Shown here: one piece after another, positions 7,715 through 15,041 of the stretch
Position numbering within the stretch: the first letter of the stretch is position 1
How the letters are laid out: the number at the start of each line of letters is the position of its first letter
Assembly: GCA_964391885.1 (NCBI GenBank)
Contig: CAYMNU010000082.1
Coordinates: forward strand, 1 to 52,334
DNA length: 52,334 nucleotides
Direction of reading: 5' to 3'
Source of the DNA: CAYMNU01 sp964391885
Lineage (GTDB): Archaea; Altiarchaeota; Altiarchaeia; JAFGQM01
Notes under the pieces: generated by a model
Database searches by the model: none
Told to the model about the DNA's origin: nothing
Seen by the model: only the letters and a program-made list of their open reading frames with translations
Position numbers and translations under genes: made by a program

Positions 7715-8161
7715 ATGGTAAGGGTTCCGAAGCTTTCAGGCCTCAAAGGCCACAAGGAAAAGAAGATAGCCGTCTTTGTAGACGGCCCCAACCTGCTGCG
7801 CAAGGAGTTCAATGTAGACCTGCGCAAGCTGTCTACACAAATAGAAAGGATGGGGAAGATATCGATAGCCAAGGTCTTCCTTAACCAGTTCGCCCCCGAG
7901 AAGCTCATTGAGGCGATCTCTGCAGAGGGTATGGAATCTATGATAACTCCTGTGGACTGCGACGTCGCGCTTGCAACCGAGGTCATGGAAGCGGTTTATA
8001 ATCCTAATATAGACATTATATGCATTGTAACCCGCGACGGGGACTTCCAGCCCCCGATAATGAAGGCCAAAAAGCATGGCAAGGAGACGGTAGCGTTCGG
8101 CGTCAGGAAAAACCTCTCAGAAAGCCTTATTAACAGCGTGGATAGGTTTATAGAGATTTAA
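7715..8161 (+). CDS. NYN-domain (LabA/DUF88-like) protein
   Basis: A 148-residue NYN-domain protein. The PIN-like acidic pocket is recognisable: FVDGPNLL near residue 22, a central DCDVALATEVMEA, and IVTRDGDFQPPI near residue 108. It matches the conserved archaeal group typified by TIGR00288. The fold belongs to Mg-dependent ribonucleases, so an RNA-processing role is likely but not shown. It heads a plus-strand operon that runs to a MinD-type ATPase, with six bases to the next gene. Confidence 0.88.
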   Translation: MVRVPKLSGLKGHKEKKIAVFVDGPNLLRKEFNVDLRKLSTQIERMGKISIAKVFLNQFAPEKLIEAISAEGMESMITPVDCDVALATEVMEAVYNPNIDIICIVTRDGDFQPPIMKAKKHGKETVAFGVRKNLSESLINSVDRFIEI

Positions 8162-8167
8162 TTATAG

Positions 8168-8719
8168 ATGATGAATACTGCGACAGGCAAGCCCATAAAG
8201 GAAGGTATGAAAACCATAAGCGTTGATTTTCAAAGGCTTTTCCCCACACTGCGCGAGCATGGGCTCAACGGCTATGTGGCTCTTGACATAATGACCAATA
8301 ATGGGATAGAAGAAGCTGTGTTCCTTTTCAAGGGGGGTGAGATAATAGCCACAGATTACCGCTACCTTGCAAGAGAGCAGTCTGTGAAGGGTGAAGAGGC
8401 CCTGAAACTGGCAATGAGGGCATGTATGGGTGTGGGAACATTTGATATTTATGAATTGAGTGAGGAAGAAGTGATCGGTGCGCGCGAAGATAACCGAGAC
8501 GCGGTGCTTAAGTACAAGCCGACAGACAAAGAGCTTCTCGCGCTCCTGCCGGAAAGCTTTCAGGACATCAGCCTTGAGGAGAAAAGGGCTGCAACCATAA
8601 AGGCAGAGGCCCTTCGGGCGAAGGGAGGGGTATCAAGGGAAGAGGTATTAAGGAAATATGGCATAAACCATCCGGACGAAAGAATGGTCGACGTTTTATT
8701 AAACAACATGACAAACTGA
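8168..8719 (+). CDS. DUF2226/DUF4388-like protein
   Basis: A 183-residue protein. Residues ~15-110 have the layout of DUF2226/DUF4388 (PATAN-like) domains: LREHGLNGYVALDIMTNNGIEEAVFLFKGGEIIATDYRYLAREQSVKGEEALKLAM, where a small domain is followed by an invariant-looking G-E-I-xA-x and GxxAL. A short helical tail follows. Such domains occur in archaeal and bacterial regulatory systems next to Roadblock or GTPase-type proteins. The gene is four bases from the next one and in an operon with a MinD-like ATPase. Confidence 0.6.
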   Translation: MMNTATGKPIKEGMKTISVDFQRLFPTLREHGLNGYVALDIMTNNGIEEAVFLFKGGEIIATDYRYLAREQSVKGEEALKLAMRACMGVGTFDIYELSEEEVIGAREDNRDAVLKYKPTDKELLALLPESFQDISLEEKRAATIKAEALRAKGGVSREEVLRKYGINHPDERMVDVLLNNMTN

Positions 8720-8723
8720 GAGA

Positions 8724-9173
8724 ATGGAATTTTTTAGATTCGGCACAAGGGAAGATCCCGCGAGGAAGGAGCGGCTGATTAGAATACGGAGGGATATACA
8801 GGCAAGCGTCAGGTTTGAGGAAGAAGCCATGTCGAAGCCGGTGAATGCGAGCACGCTAAAGAGGATTTATAACATAGACTCGCTCTGGATAGTCGGGCAT
8901 GGTGAGACCAAGCAATTGGGCTCTGCAAATTATGCGCCTGAGATATCGGCATTCCGGGAGCTGAAGGAAAGGTTTGGGAACCTGGGTTCAATAAGGCTGC
9001 AAAAGGGCGGTGACAAATATCACGTCGTCGAGCGAATGGGTAAGATATATGCGTTTTCCACCCCGTTAGATCTAGCAAGCGGGGATGTTTTGATGATGCT
9101 ACACGAGATTGAGGAGTCGCTGGAGAAGAAAAGGATTTTTTTAAGCAGTGATGCAAACATATCATTAAAATGA
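8724..9173 (+). CDS. hypothetical protein (149 aa), possibly Roadblock-like
   Basis: A 149-residue soluble protein. After a basic helix (residues 10-38), the region SLWIVGHGETK...GSIRLQKGGDKYHVVERMGKIYAFSTPLDLASGDVLMMLHEIEESLEKKR reads as five strands and a C-terminal helix, the rough order of a Roadblock/LC7 or other profilin-like fold. That assignment is a guess. It overlaps minD by four bases (ATGA), which argues for coupled expression. Confidence 0.6.
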   Translation: MEFFRFGTREDPARKERLIRIRRDIQASVRFEEEAMSKPVNASTLKRIYNIDSLWIVGHGETKQLGSANYAPEISAFRELKERFGNLGSIRLQKGGDKYHVVERMGKIYAFSTPLDLASGDVLMMLHEIEESLEKKRIFLSSDANISLK

Positions 9174-9928
9174 CTGCAAGAACTATCGCGATAGCGTCCG
9201 GCAAGGGCGGCGTGGGCAAAACCACTACCTGTGCCAACCTCGCAATCGCAATGGCCCAGCTCGGCAAGAAAGTGACCCTGCTCGACGCAGATTTGGCTAT
9301 GGCCAACCTGGGCATAACGCTCGGTATGGAGGAAACGCCGACCACACTTCACGAAGTTCTCGCCGGCGATGCTAACATAGAAGACGCGATATATGAGGGC
9401 CCTGCGGGCCTGAAGTTCATACCATCCGGCCTCTCGCTAGATACATTCCTAAGGATAGACGTCGAGAAGCTGAAGCCCGTTGTAGGCACGCTAATGGAAA
9501 ACACAGATATTCTTCTTATTGACGCTCCGGGAGGATTAGGGAAAAACGTTCTCGGCGCCATGATATCCGCGGCCGAGCTACTTATAGTAACAATGCCGGA
9601 CCCGTCTGCACTTGCTGACGCGCTCAAGACGAAGCTGGTCGGCAACAGGCTAAACATGGAAGTGCTCGGCGTCTGCCTGAACATGGTCAGGAGCGATAAG
9701 ACTGAAGTGACTCCTGAAGAGGTTTCAGTGCTGCTTGATTCGCCCATACTCCAGACAATACCCTATGACGACAACGTCAAGCGTGGCGCCGTCGAGGGCA
9801 AGCCCGTCATAATTAGGAACCCCGATAGCCCGGCGGCAAAGGCTTATAAGAAATTGGGGGCCATCATCGCAGGAGAAGAAGTCAAAGAGGAGAAAACAGG
9901 TTTCCTGCAGAAGCTCTTCAAGAAATAA
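9170..9928 (+). CDS. MinD/ParA-family ATPase
   Basis: A 252-residue deviant-Walker ATPase. KGGVGKTTT (12-20) carries the signature lysine, LLDADLAMANLG follows at ~38-48, and LLIDAPGGLG forms the switch region. The last residues (KTGFLQKLFKK) form a short amphipathic helix very like the membrane-targeting tail of bacterial MinD, so ATP-dependent membrane binding is likely. Archaeal MinD homologues position chemotaxis, archaellum or other structures. Here it closes an operon with a DUF2226-like protein and an NYN protein, which may be its effectors. Confidence 0.9.
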   Translation: MTARTIAIASGKGGVGKTTTCANLAIAMAQLGKKVTLLDADLAMANLGITLGMEETPTTLHEVLAGDANIEDAIYEGPAGLKFIPSGLSLDTFLRIDVEKLKPVVGTLMENTDILLIDAPGGLGKNVLGAMISAAELLIVTMPDPSALADALKTKLVGNRLNMEVLGVCLNMVRSDKTEVTPEEVSVLLDSPILQTIPYDDNVKRGAVEGKPVIIRNPDSPAAKAYKKLGAIIAGEEVKEEKTGFLQKLFKK

Positions 9929-9930
9929 GG

Positions 9931-9949
9931 CTAATTTTTTATTTTTTGG
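9931..9949 (+). promoter_or_regulatory. T-rich stretch between minD and lsm
   Basis: CTAATTTTTTATTTTTTGG lies between the minD stop and the lsm start. It can serve as a terminator for the minD operon. The following GGTGA, seven bases before the lsm ATG, is a clear ribosome-binding site. Confidence 0.4.
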
Positions 9950-9955
9950 TGAAAA

Positions 9956-10171
9956 ATGACAAAACCATTTGATTTATTGACAACCGCGTTGGGAAAGAAC
10001 ATATTGGTGAAGCTGAAGAACGGGATGGAGATCCGCGGCACGCTTGAAGCGTACGACCCGCACCTGAACCTTTCGATGAAGGGTGCAGAAGAGCTTGCCG
10101 ACGGTGAAGTGAAGAAGAAGCTCGGTGACCTTCTAGTGAGAGGGGACACTATAGTATATGTGTCGCCCTGA
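9956..10171 (+). CDS. Sm-like archaeal protein (Lsm)
   Basis: A 71-residue Lsm protein. Sm1 is visible as KNILVKLKNGMEIRGTLEAYDPHLNLSMKGAEE and Sm2 as LLVRGDTIVYVSP. Archaeal Lsm proteins form heptameric rings that bind U-rich RNA and small RNAs. The length is normal. It has its own GGTGA ribosome-binding site and lies just upstream of the tRNA-Val locus. Confidence 0.93.
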   Translation: MTKPFDLLTTALGKNILVKLKNGMEIRGTLEAYDPHLNLSMKGAEELADGEVKKKLGDLLVRGDTIVYVSP

Positions 10172-10279
10172 GTGTCCTGAGTCTTCAGTCTGCGGTCTTG
10201 GTTAAGGTTTTTCTAAGCGATAGTTCTAATTACTCGCTTCGGTCCTGAAGACCGGAGACTGCAGACCGCAGACTTTCTT
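10172..10279. other. leader region of tRNA-Val with inverted segments
   Basis: This stretch has GTCTTCAGTCTGCGGTCTT (10181-10199) and a partly complementary copy ahead of the tRNA; AGTCTGCGGTC is the exact reverse complement of GACCGCAGACT near 10264-10274. A similar segment occurs at 709-728. The A/T-rich TTTTTCTAAG (10208-10217) is the only TATA candidate, which would give an unusually long tRNA leader. Confidence 0.4.
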
Positions 10280-10413
10280 GGGCCCGTGGTCTAGCTCGGT
10301 TATGACGCCGCCTTTACAAGAACCCCTTTTCAGAAAAGGTGTTTCATCCCCAAAACGGGGTGAAGGGGTTTTAAATGAGGCGGAGATCGTTGGTTCAAAT
10401 CCTACCGGGCCCA
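10280..10413 (+). tRNA. tRNA-Val (anticodon UAC), intron-containing
   Basis: The exons fold as a cloverleaf: acceptor GGGCCCG/CGGGCCC, D-arm GTCT..TGAC, anticodon stem CCGCC/GGCGG with loop TTTACAA giving anticodon UAC, and T-arm with TTCAAAT. The discriminator is A and CCA is not encoded. An intron of about 59 bases (~10319-10377) sits at the canonical position after base 37. Inside it, AACCCCTT (10321-10328) pairs with AAGGGGTT (10363-10370), and CATCCCC pairs with GGGGTG, giving a structure suited to the splicing endonuclease. The T-stem GTTGG/CCTAC has one T-T mismatch. Confidence 0.92.
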
Positions 10414-10439
10414 CTTACCATATCCTAGCTTTAGCTCGT

Positions 10440-10498
10440 GGGCCCGTATCTCAAGGTCATTGGCAAAGAGGAAGTGTCCATCTTTCGATACCGGGCCC
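10440..10498 (+). repeat. tRNA-like repeat, Val copy 1 (59 nt)
   Basis: A 59-base unit that folds like a tRNA lacking the anticodon arm: acceptor GGGCCCG (10440-10446) pairs with CGGGCCC (10492-10498). A D-like stem TCTC (10449-10452) pairs with GAGG (10468-10471) around a 15-base loop. A T-like stem GTGTC (10474-10478) pairs with GATAC (10487-10491), directly abutting the acceptor strand as in tRNA. The 3' ten bases TACCGGGCCC equal the end of tRNA-Val. Similar units start at 10516 and 10593. Confidence 0.7.
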
Positions 10499-10515
10499 TG
10501 TGCACTTTAGCTCAT

Positions 10516-10574
10516 GGGCCCTTACTTCGAGGTCATGTGCAGAGAGGCCGCATCCATCTCCCAATACCGGGCCC
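10516..10574 (+). repeat. tRNA-like repeat, Val copy 2 (59 nt)
   Basis: The second unit is also exactly 59 bases and starts 76 bases after the first. It keeps GGGCCC at both ends, a D-like stem CTTC/GAGG, and AATACCGGGCCC at its 3' end. The T-like stem is weaker than in copies 1 and 3. The 17-base spacer before it (ending TTTAGCTCAT) resembles the one before copy 1 (TTTAGCTCGT). Confidence 0.65.
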
Positions 10575-10592
10575 GTTTACCTATAGTTCAAT

Positions 10593-10651
10593 GGGTCCGT
10601 ATCTCAAGGTCGTATGCCAAGGTTATGTTTCCACCCTTCGATACCGGGCCC
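10593..10651 (+). repeat. tRNA-like repeat, Val copy 3 (59 nt)
   Basis: The third 59-base unit starts 77 bases after the second. Acceptor GGGTCCG pairs with CGGGCCC through one T-G wobble. A T-like stem GTTTC (10627-10631) pairs with GATAC (10640-10644) with one T-T mismatch and an eight-base loop, as in copy 1. Its internal part is the best match to the element after tRNA-Asp. A degraded start of a fourth unit (CCTAGCCTCGGTGCCCC) follows. Confidence 0.65.
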
Positions 10652-10678
10652 GTTTGCCCCTAGCCTCGGTGCCCCTAA

Positions 10679-10690
10679 GCTTTTATAATC
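10679..10690 (+). promoter_or_regulatory. TATA box of surface protein gene 1
   Basis: GCTTTTATAATC centred about 24 bases before the ATG at 10708. This spacing predicts transcription starting at or next to the start codon, that is, a leaderless mRNA. Confidence 0.55.
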
Positions 10691-10707
10691 TCAGGCGTTA
10701 AGCTATC

Positions 10708-12597
10708 ATGTCCCTCGCAGACAAACTCGCGGATCTCTTCACCCTTGAGACCCTTGACAACATGTCTTGGAAGCTCTCCGACGGAGTCAAGCTTGGCGAT
10801 TTTTTCTATGACCGGGGCATACCCCCCCATATAATCTGGCTGCCTATAATCATAGCCGCAGTCCTAGCATACCTTTTTTTCTTTCCTGCCCCGCCGGACC
10901 TATGCGGCAACGGCATATGCGACCCGACGGAAAGCTGGATGACCTGCCCTCAGGACTGCCCGGCGCCCGACCCTACAGACATAAGTGTCAGGATAAGCGA
11001 AGATTTGCCGGCGGGAGAATACAGCGTGGGATTATATAATTCAGAGGGGCTTCCTATAACCGCCCTAACCGCATCGCCGGGCGAAAGCACGGACTTTGAG
11101 GGCTTCCGGGATACATCTGCAACATTGAAGGTCAACGGGCCGATGGGCGATGATTGGATCGCGGAGCTGGACTTAACACCGAGTGAAGACGCTTTTTTAG
11201 GGGATGATGAACCGGATAATGCAGAGAAACCTGATGAGAAGCCGGGTGAGAGCGGTTCAAGGATAATAGTGGAATTTCCCCAGGACTTTGAGAGAGAAAC
11301 AGGAGGCTCTGACGACCCGCTGACGGAGATTATAAGGGGGATGAGCGTAGGAGTCTGTCTAGGAGGTTACCTGAACAGCGAACCCACGCTCGAAGAAGCC
11401 TATCTCGCATATCTTATGGATATCCTGGACTCAATAAGCGTTACTGGAGTGCCCGCTCCAGATGCGGACACTAGATGCGCGGACATAAACAACGATGGAT
11501 ACCTAACAATCGAGGACCGTTTGTGTCTCTCGGGATCTATTGAAAATGAGTTCGCGAGCCTTGCTGAGTGTCCCAAATGCGTCCCCTTGCCTTTTGAAGT
11601 CTGCGGCGACGGCGTTGATAACAATTGTGACGGGCAGACTGATAGGGATGTCTATGATAACAAGAGGGAAGAGTTTTACCGCATAGGCGGCCAGATAGCA
11701 GATCTCTGCAGCTGCAACGAGCTCACACCCTGCGAGATGATGCGCGCAGACACTGGCCTGTTTAATATGCATTCAGAAGAGAACGTCAGCAGGTGCTCGT
11801 CGTTTGGCGGGGATTACCAATGGAGGCCCTATTCCGAATGGGCATGCGGCCCGAGCAAGGCGAATGAGGTGCTTACCTGCGGCGGGATGAGCTTCACCTG
11901 TGTCAATCACATGGGCGAATGGCTCTGGAACGGAAGCTGCATGCGCTACCCAGACATGAGCTACACCTGCGACTGCAATAATGATGGCTTCTGCGATTTG
12001 TGGGAAAATGCTACTAGCTGTGCGAACGACTGTCCCACCGCATTGTTTGATATGCTGTCAGCCCTTGAGACTGCCATATTAGAAGGGCGGGGTAAAGAGC
12101 CCGCAAACCTCTCTGCTGGCGAGTCGGTAAGCAGGGGTGAGATGCTCCTAAGGCTTGATTCTGTGCAGTTGTCCTTGGAATGCGATGCATCAGTGTGCTC
12201 CGGTATATCAGTATCTGGGGGTACTATATCGGCGGGGATGTATACTGAATTTCTTGCAGATGCAGTATGCGAGTTTGTGGCGGGAGAATATAGTTGTGTC
12301 TTGACAATAAGGGACCTGCTTTCCCAGCCCTCTGAAGACCTTGCCTCGCTGATAGAGAATGCATTGGATCATGGCACTTATAGCGGGACTATCTTCATGC
12401 CGGCGGGTGACGCCATAGAGGTGCTGCACATCGAGCACCTGCTAGGAATCTACCTAGATATTGGGTGTGAAGGTGATCCGTGCAGCAGCCTGAATTTAGA
12501 GGGAAGCAGTGCATCCGCCCTGGCCGATATAGTAGTTACTGCAGAAATATCCTGCACATCTGCTGCAATCCAGGTATGTGACGCCATTCTGAAGTAA
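10708..12597 (+). CDS. membrane-anchored Cys-rich surface protein 1
   Basis: A 629-residue protein: ~40 cytoplasmic residues (NMSWKLSDGVKLGDFFYDRGIPP), a TM helix (~42-60), then an extracellular region. The outside starts with CGNGICDPTE..CPQDC. A dockerin/EF-hand-like calcium loop (DINNDGYLTIED, ~258-269) and a CGDGVDNNCDGQTDRD motif (putative metal-binding type) follow. Another CDCNNDGFCDLWENATSCANDC block comes before a cysteine-poor C-terminal domain. Many cysteines suggest disulfides. It is a paralogue of the 822-residue protein at 19262, sharing order and sequence of the TM, calcium and metal motifs. No enzymatic domain is seen; cell-surface binding or structure is inferred. Confidence 0.85.
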   Translation: MSLADKLADLFTLETLDNMSWKLSDGVKLGDFFYDRGIPPHIIWLPIIIAAVLAYLFFFPAPPDLCGNGICDPTESWMTCPQDCPAPDPTDISVRISEDLPAGEYSVGLYNSEGLPITALTASPGESTDFEGFRDTSATLKVNGPMGDDWIAELDLTPSEDAFLGDDEPDNAEKPDEKPGESGSRIIVEFPQDFERETGGSDDPLTEIIRGMSVGVCLGGYLNSEPTLEEAYLAYLMDILDSISVTGVPAPDADTRCADINNDGYLTIEDRLCLSGSIENEFASLAECPKCVPLPFEVCGDGVDNNCDGQTDRDVYDNKREEFYRIGGQIADLCSCNELTPCEMMRADTGLFNMHSEENVSRCSSFGGDYQWRPYSEWACGPSKANEVLTCGGMSFTCVNHMGEWLWNGSCMRYPDMSYTCDCNNDGFCDLWENATSCANDCPTALFDMLSALETAILEGRGKEPANLSAGESVSRGEMLLRLDSVQLSLECDASVCSGISVSGGTISAGMYTEFLADAVCEFVAGEYSCVLTIRDLLSQPSEDLASLIENALDHGTYSGTIFMPAGDAIEVLHIEHLLGIYLDIGCEGDPCSSLNLEGSSASALADIVVTAEISCTSAAIQVCDAILK

Positions 12598-12629
12598 TAT
12601 GTATAACTCTCACTAATTTTTTTTTGGAA

Positions 12630-12643
12630 TTCTTTTTATATTA
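12630..12643 (+). promoter_or_regulatory. TATA box of mat
   Basis: TTCTTTTTATATTA lies about 50 bases before the S-adenosylmethionine synthetase ATG, predicting a short leader of ~25 bases. Confidence 0.5.
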
Positions 12644-12688
12644 TAGAAGCCAAATTCCTCGCTTGGACTAGACATAAGATTACTGAAA

Positions 12689-13897
12689 ATGGCACGTAAT
12701 ATCTCTGTGAGCAGTTTGTGTGGAAAGTATGTGGAAGACCTGGACGTTGAAATAGTCGAGAGAAAGGGCATAGGCCATCCCGACTCGATAAGCGACGGCG
12801 TGGCGGACGCCGTAAGCGTTGCATTGTGCAGGGAGTATATCAGGAGGTTCGGCGCAGTAATGCACCATAACACCGACCAAACGGAAGTCGTCGCAGGCCA
12901 GGCCCGTTCTAAATTTGGGGGCGGTGCGGTGCTCCAGCCCATCTACATGCTGCTTGTGGGCAGAGCCACAAATGACGTGGACGGGGAGAGTGTCCCAGTG
13001 CCCGAGATAGCGCTGGATGCAGCTAAAAAGTACATCAGGGACAACATAGTAAACCTTGACCCAGATTCACAAATGGCGATAGACTGCAAATACGGTTCGG
13101 GCTCTGCCGATCTCCAAAGCGTGTTCAAGAACAGGAAGGATATCCCCGGCGCTAATGACACGTCATTCGGTATAGGCTTCGCGCCGTTCTCGGAAGTGGA
13201 GAGGCTAACGCTTGCGTCAGAGGAATGGCTCAACTCCAAAGAGACAAAGAAAAGGCTCCCGGGCATCGGCGAGGACATCAAGGTGATGGGATTAAGGGAA
13301 AAAGACAAGATAACGCTCACCATATGCATCGCGCAAGTGGACAAGTATGTTGCCTCAGTGCATGATTATATGGAGAACATTGCCAAGGCGAAAGAGGGGC
13401 TCTCTGAGATAGCTGAAAAGACCACAGAGAGGAACGTGGAGATTATGATAAACACCGGCGACATACCCGATATGGGCGAGTCGGGATTGTTCCTGACAGT
13501 GACTGGGACTTCTGCTGAAAACGGCGACGACGGCTCAGTCGGCAGGGGCAACCGCGTATCAGGCCTGATAACTCCGGGCAGGCCCATGTCGATGGAGGCC
13601 GCTTCAGGCAAAAACCCGATAAACCACGTAGGGAAAATATACAACATCCTTTCCTTCAGAATCGCGGACAGGATAGTTGCGGAAGTCCCTGAAATAAAGC
13701 AGGCGGAGGTCCAGCTTCTAAGCCAGATAGGCTCGCCGATCGACGACCCGAGAATGTGCTATGTCAACATACTGACAGACAAGTGCGGGGACTTCCCCTC
13801 GGCGGTGAAGCAGGCGCAAGACATCGCGGACGACATGCTCGCCAAGGTTAAGCAGGTCACCGACGATGTCATAAACGGCAAGGTGAGGACCTTTTAA
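12689..13897 (+). CDS. mat: archaeal S-adenosylmethionine synthetase
   Basis: A 402-residue archaeal-type methionine adenosyltransferase, the family distinct from bacterial MetK. The diagnostic N-terminal ERKGIGHPDSISDGVADAVS, the HHNTDQTEVVAGQA segment and the C-terminal GKNPINHVGKIYN are all visible. It makes S-adenosylmethionine from ATP and methionine. This serves the methyltransferase and radical SAM enzymes, including the two SAM-dependent systems in this window. Length is normal. It has its own TATA box. Confidence 0.96.
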   Translation: MARNISVSSLCGKYVEDLDVEIVERKGIGHPDSISDGVADAVSVALCREYIRRFGAVMHHNTDQTEVVAGQARSKFGGGAVLQPIYMLLVGRATNDVDGESVPVPEIALDAAKKYIRDNIVNLDPDSQMAIDCKYGSGSADLQSVFKNRKDIPGANDTSFGIGFAPFSEVERLTLASEEWLNSKETKKRLPGIGEDIKVMGLREKDKITLTICIAQVDKYVASVHDYMENIAKAKEGLSEIAEKTTERNVEIMINTGDIPDMGESGLFLTVTGTSAENGDDGSVGRGNRVSGLITPGRPMSMEAASGKNPINHVGKIYNILSFRIADRIVAEVPEIKQAEVQLLSQIGSPIDDPRMCYVNILTDKCGDFPSAVKQAQDIADDMLAKVKQVTDDVINGKVRTF

Positions 13898-13927
13898 TGT
13901 TTTTCTTTCCCCTCGCTTAAGCTAGGC

Positions 13928-14584
13928 ATGAGAAAAAGCCTTTTGGTTTTGCTGTCCATAGTGTTTGCGGTAGCCTTGCTCAATCTTTATTATTATCCGC
14001 AGCTGCCCAAGCTCATGCCAAGCCACTGGAACGCCGCAGGCGAGGCGGACGCATACATGGGCAAGGAGCTTGCGCTCATGATAATGCCGGGCATCATGCT
14101 TTTCTTGGCTTTGCTCTTCCACATAATGCCGATAATAGACCCGCTCAAGAAAAACATTGAGGGATTCAGGAAATACTTTGACGCGTTCATTATACTCATA
14201 TTCCTCTTCCTGGCGTTCATCAATTTCCTCATGATAGCATGGGGCCTTGGAGAGGAATGGGACATAATAAGCGCGTTCTCCCTGTGGCTGGCCGTGATTT
14301 TTTTCTACGCGGGATTCATGGTGAAGAAATCCAAAAAGAACTGGTCTATCGGCATCAGGACGCCGTGGGCGATGCTCAGCGACAATATCTGGGAAAAGAC
14401 CAACAGGCGGGGTGGGCAGCTTTTCCAGGTGATAGGGATTGCGATGCTTTCAGGCCTGCTAATCGGCGAATGGCTTTTTTTGGTATTGGTAACGCTTCTG
14501 GCTGCGGCAGGGGTGTATATCACATACTACTCATACTCTGAGTACCAAAAAGAAATCAAAGCCAGGAAAAAGAACAATCAGTAG
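13928..14584 (+). CDS. SdpI/DUF1648-family membrane protein
   Basis: A 218-residue membrane protein with about six hydrophobic helices. The N-terminal YYPQLPKLMPSHWNAAGEADAYMGKE is the DUF1648 signature, and the loop KNWSIGIRTPWAMLSDNIWEKTNRRGGQLF is the SdpI signature. In Bacillus SdpI is an immunity protein and signal-transducing membrane protein; archaeal functions are unknown. It follows mat by 30 bases, with a lysine-rich cytoplasmic tail. Confidence 0.88.
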   Translation: MRKSLLVLLSIVFAVALLNLYYYPQLPKLMPSHWNAAGEADAYMGKELALMIMPGIMLFLALLFHIMPIIDPLKKNIEGFRKYFDAFIILIFLFLAFINFLMIAWGLGEEWDIISAFSLWLAVIFFYAGFMVKKSKKNWSIGIRTPWAMLSDNIWEKTNRRGGQLFQVIGIAMLSGLLIGEWLFLVLVTLLAAAGVYITYYSYSEYQKEIKARKKNNQ

Positions 14585-14618
14585 CCACTGCTCACTGCTC
14601 ATTGGCCTGCATCAGCCC

Positions 14619-14629
14619 TTTTTATAGCC
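14619..14629 (+). promoter_or_regulatory. TATA box of 44-codon gene
   Basis: CTTTTTATAGC is centred ~22 bases before the ATG at 14646, the spacing of a leaderless archaeal gene. Confidence 0.5.
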
Positions 14630-14645
14630 TGCTTCTATCATAGCT

Positions 14646-14780
14646 ATGGACGTATCAGAAAGATGCAGAATAATGTTCAGCAATAAGCACCAATCCGAAA
14701 GAGTTGTGGTAGCATCCGAAGAGAGCATCGTAGCGCTCTGCCCGCAGATATGCGCGATGCCTTCGTTTGCATTGGCTTAG
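14646..14780 (+). CDS. 44-aa hypothetical microprotein
   Basis: A short reading frame beginning MDVSERCRIMFSNKHQSERV, with three cysteines and a hydrophobic end (ICAMPSFALA). No family is recognised. A TATA box at the leaderless distance supports expression. The stop codon lies in the first of a series of hairpins, so the transcript continues into a structured region. It may equally be a leader peptide or non-coding. Confidence 0.4.
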   Translation: MDVSERCRIMFSNKHQSERVVVASEESIVALCPQICAMPSFALA

Positions 14781-15031
14781 GCGGCGTCTTGGGGGGCGCC
14801 GCCTTCGCAATCAACATACCGCGGCTATTATGCCGCGGTATGAACTTGCATGGCAAAGTCAAAAGGACTTTGCCAGTCTCGCACGATGAAATCGTGCGAT
14901 TGCAAGATAAAGTGTCTTGCAATACCTAGCTCTGCCCTGGTTGTGAGCTATCTTGCAATCAACCCCATCTTGGGGGCTCAAAAATAAAGCGGAGGGATAC
15001 CAAAAAACCTATATCATGGGGCGAAAGCCCC
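14779..15031 (+). repeat. cluster of perfect hairpins upstream of radical SAM gene
   Basis: At least six separate stem-loops stand almost end to end. Stems by position are: 14779-14786/14797-14804; 14815-14825/14832-14842 (CATACCGCGGC, 11 bp); 14851-14860/14866-14875 (TGGCAAAGTC, 10 bp); 14879-14887/14891-14899 (TCGCACGAT, 9 bp); 14899-14907/14915-14923 (ATTGCAAGA, 9 bp). Then TGAGC..GCTCA encloses CCCC/GGGG (14944-14980), and GGGGC-GAAA-GCCCC lies at 15018-15031. All listed stems pair without mismatch. TCTTGCAAT occurs a second time at 14951-14959. The block ends 11 bases before the next ATG, so it may be a structured 5' leader or a set of mobile palindromes. Confidence 0.75.
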
Positions 15032-15041
15032 CTTCCCTATC

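Noticed and set aside
10440..10651. CRISPR array
   Set aside because: Only three units, diverged from each other, with spacers that are similar and A/T-rich rather than unique, and no cas genes nearby. The tRNA-like folding explains the region better.
10278..10701. Two overlapping open frames of ~100 and ~87 codons across tRNA-Val and its repeats
   Set aside because: They cross the tRNA and repeat units, have no protein-like pattern, and are shadows of the G/C-rich repeats.
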